Below are positions 12,940 through 13,740 of a stretch of 13,740 nucleotides of DNA, in pieces. The notes below the pieces were generated by a model, which was not told the origin of the DNA, made no database searches, and worked only from the letters and a program-made list of their open reading frames with translations. The position numbers were made by a program, and so were the translations under genes. Location: the NCBI GenBank assembly GCA_020718925.1, contig DYRC01000027.1, positions 8,753-22,492 of the forward strand, read 5' to 3'. The stretch is from Desulfonema limicola (GTDB lineage: Bacteria > Desulfobacterota > Desulfobacteria > Desulfobacterales > DYRC01). Positions within the stretch are counted from its first letter, which is position 1; each line of letters opens with the position of its first letter.

Positions 12940-12961
12940 TAGATTGAATTGGAGCAATGAT

Positions 12962-13740
12962 ATGAATAGGTTATATCTCGGAGATTGCCTTGAAATTCTG
13001 AGAGGTCGGATTCCCGAAGAAAGAATTCCTGATGACAGCGTTGATCTGATCTACATTGATCCGCCGTTCAACAGCAAGCGCAATTACAATATTTTTTTTG
13101 ATGATAAAGAGATAAAAACACAGCGCATCGCATTTGAAGATACTTGGTCTTTGAAAAACATGCAGGAATCTCTGAGCGAACTCAGGACGCTCAGAACTGA
13201 GAAAATATATAAACTGCTGATGATATATTCGGAAGTCGCGCCCTTTGCATTTCCGTATCTGGTGATGATGGCGTTGCGGATTTCTGAATTACACCGGGTG
13301 TTGAAAGAAACAGGCAGCTTTTATCTGCATTGCGATCCGACCATGAGTCATTATCTTAAAACCGTCTGCGATCTGATTTTTGACAGAGAAAATTTTAAGA
13401 ATGAAATTGTCTGGTGTTATACCCGACCATCTTCTCCGAAAAAACAGTTTCCAAGAACTCATGACACTGTTTTTTTGTATAGCAAGACAGATCGATCTGT
13501 TTTTAACAGAGATGAAATACGGATACCCTATGATGAAGAAACCCTTGCTCGTTCAAATAGAAATCCGGGAATTAAAAGTGCAATGGGAGGCAAAGGGCAA
13601 GACAGATTACATCCTTTGGGTAAAATACCTGAAAGTTGGTGGTCTATTCCTATGTTGCAAGGTAATTCAAATGAGCGAATGGGCTATCCGACCCAGAAAC
13701 CCAAAGCCCTGCTTGAACGGATTATCAAGGCAAGTTCAAA
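12962..13740 (+). CDS. DNA amino-methyltransferase, N-terminal part
   Basis: The first 259 codons of a gene that runs off the right edge. Motif IV DLIYIDPPFNS (catalytic D33-P-P-F36) is near the N-terminus, then FYLHCDPTMSHYLK near 119-132, NEIVWCYTRPSS, and ERMGYPTQKPKALLERII just before the cut, so motif I should lie shortly beyond. The order is beta-type, N4-cytosine or N6-adenine. The ATG at 12962 has GGAG 7 bases upstream. It is a paralogue of the methyltransferase at the left end: both share DPPFNS-RNYN, HCDPT-SHYLK and MGYPTQKP, but the region between, expected to set target specificity, differs. Whether it too carries a C-terminal nuclease domain cannot be seen. It is not clearly part of the preceding glycosyltransferase operon, given the 205-base junction with duplicated and broken sequence. 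Confidence 0.9.
   Translation, partial: MNRLYLGDCLEILRGRIPEERIPDDSVDLIYIDPPFNSKRNYNIFFDDKEIKTQRIAFEDTWSLKNMQESLSELRTLRTEKIYKLLMIYSEVAPFAFPYLVMMALRISELHRVLKETGSFYLHCDPTMSHYLKTVCDLIFDRENFKNEIVWCYTRPSSPKKQFPRTHDTVFLYSKTDRSVFNRDEIRIPYDEETLARSNRNPGIKSAMGGKGQDRLHPLGKIPESWWSIPMLQGNSNERMGYPTQKPKALLERIIKASS

Overview
The window looks like chromosomal DNA of a Gram-negative bacterium of moderate G+C (about 40-45% by eye). Two secretion-type adaptor proteins, one with a clear signal peptide, require an inner membrane and a periplasm. The glycosyltransferase mix (an EpsH/PEP-CTERM-associated type sugar transferase, a TPR-O-GlcNAc-transferase-like protein, a GT-C enzyme and a GT2 enzyme) plus small dispersed repeats fits a multicellular or biofilm-forming deltaproteobacterium (Desulfobacterota). 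That assignment is inference with low certainty. No RNA genes, CRISPR arrays or complete insertion sequences were seen.

Layout. On the minus strand, reading right to left: a signal-peptide HlyD adaptor (9941-9213), a GAF-like-HlyD membrane adaptor (9226-7817) and an 880-residue TPR/GT41 protein (7812-5170) form one tight operon. Next come an RNA ligase-like nucleotidyltransferase (4989-4339), a cluster of hairpins (4334-4252), and a tightly coupled three-gene block: an OLD/RloA-like ATPase (4141-2909), a TOPRIM/DUF4276-like protein (2915-2211) and a DNA methyltransferase fused to an Mrr-like endonuclease domain (2208-697). A GT4 sugar transferase follows (665 to beyond the left edge). On the plus strand, a strong sigma70-type promoter (10148-10176) precedes a 140-residue membrane-anchored protein, a polytopic GT-C protein and a DPM1-like GT2 protein. 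A second DNA methyltransferase (12962 to beyond the right edge) lies beyond a junction that holds a stray copy of its own catalytic-motif segment.

How the genes may work together. The plus-strand trio reads as a lipid-linked sugar pathway: the GT2 charges polyprenyl phosphate and the GT-C enzyme uses the product outside the membrane. The HlyD pair with the GT41 protein may couple export to glycosylation of a cargo. The ATPase, TOPRIM and methyltransferase-endonuclease genes overlap or nearly abut and resemble defence modules such as RloAB, PARIS and Mrr-type systems. With an RNA ligase just upstream they form the best candidate in the window for an undescribed defence or RNA damage-and-repair system. 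The middle of the ATPase gene is strikingly AT-rich, and two homologous methyltransferases in opposite orientation flank the region, so it looks like a mosaic accessory island.
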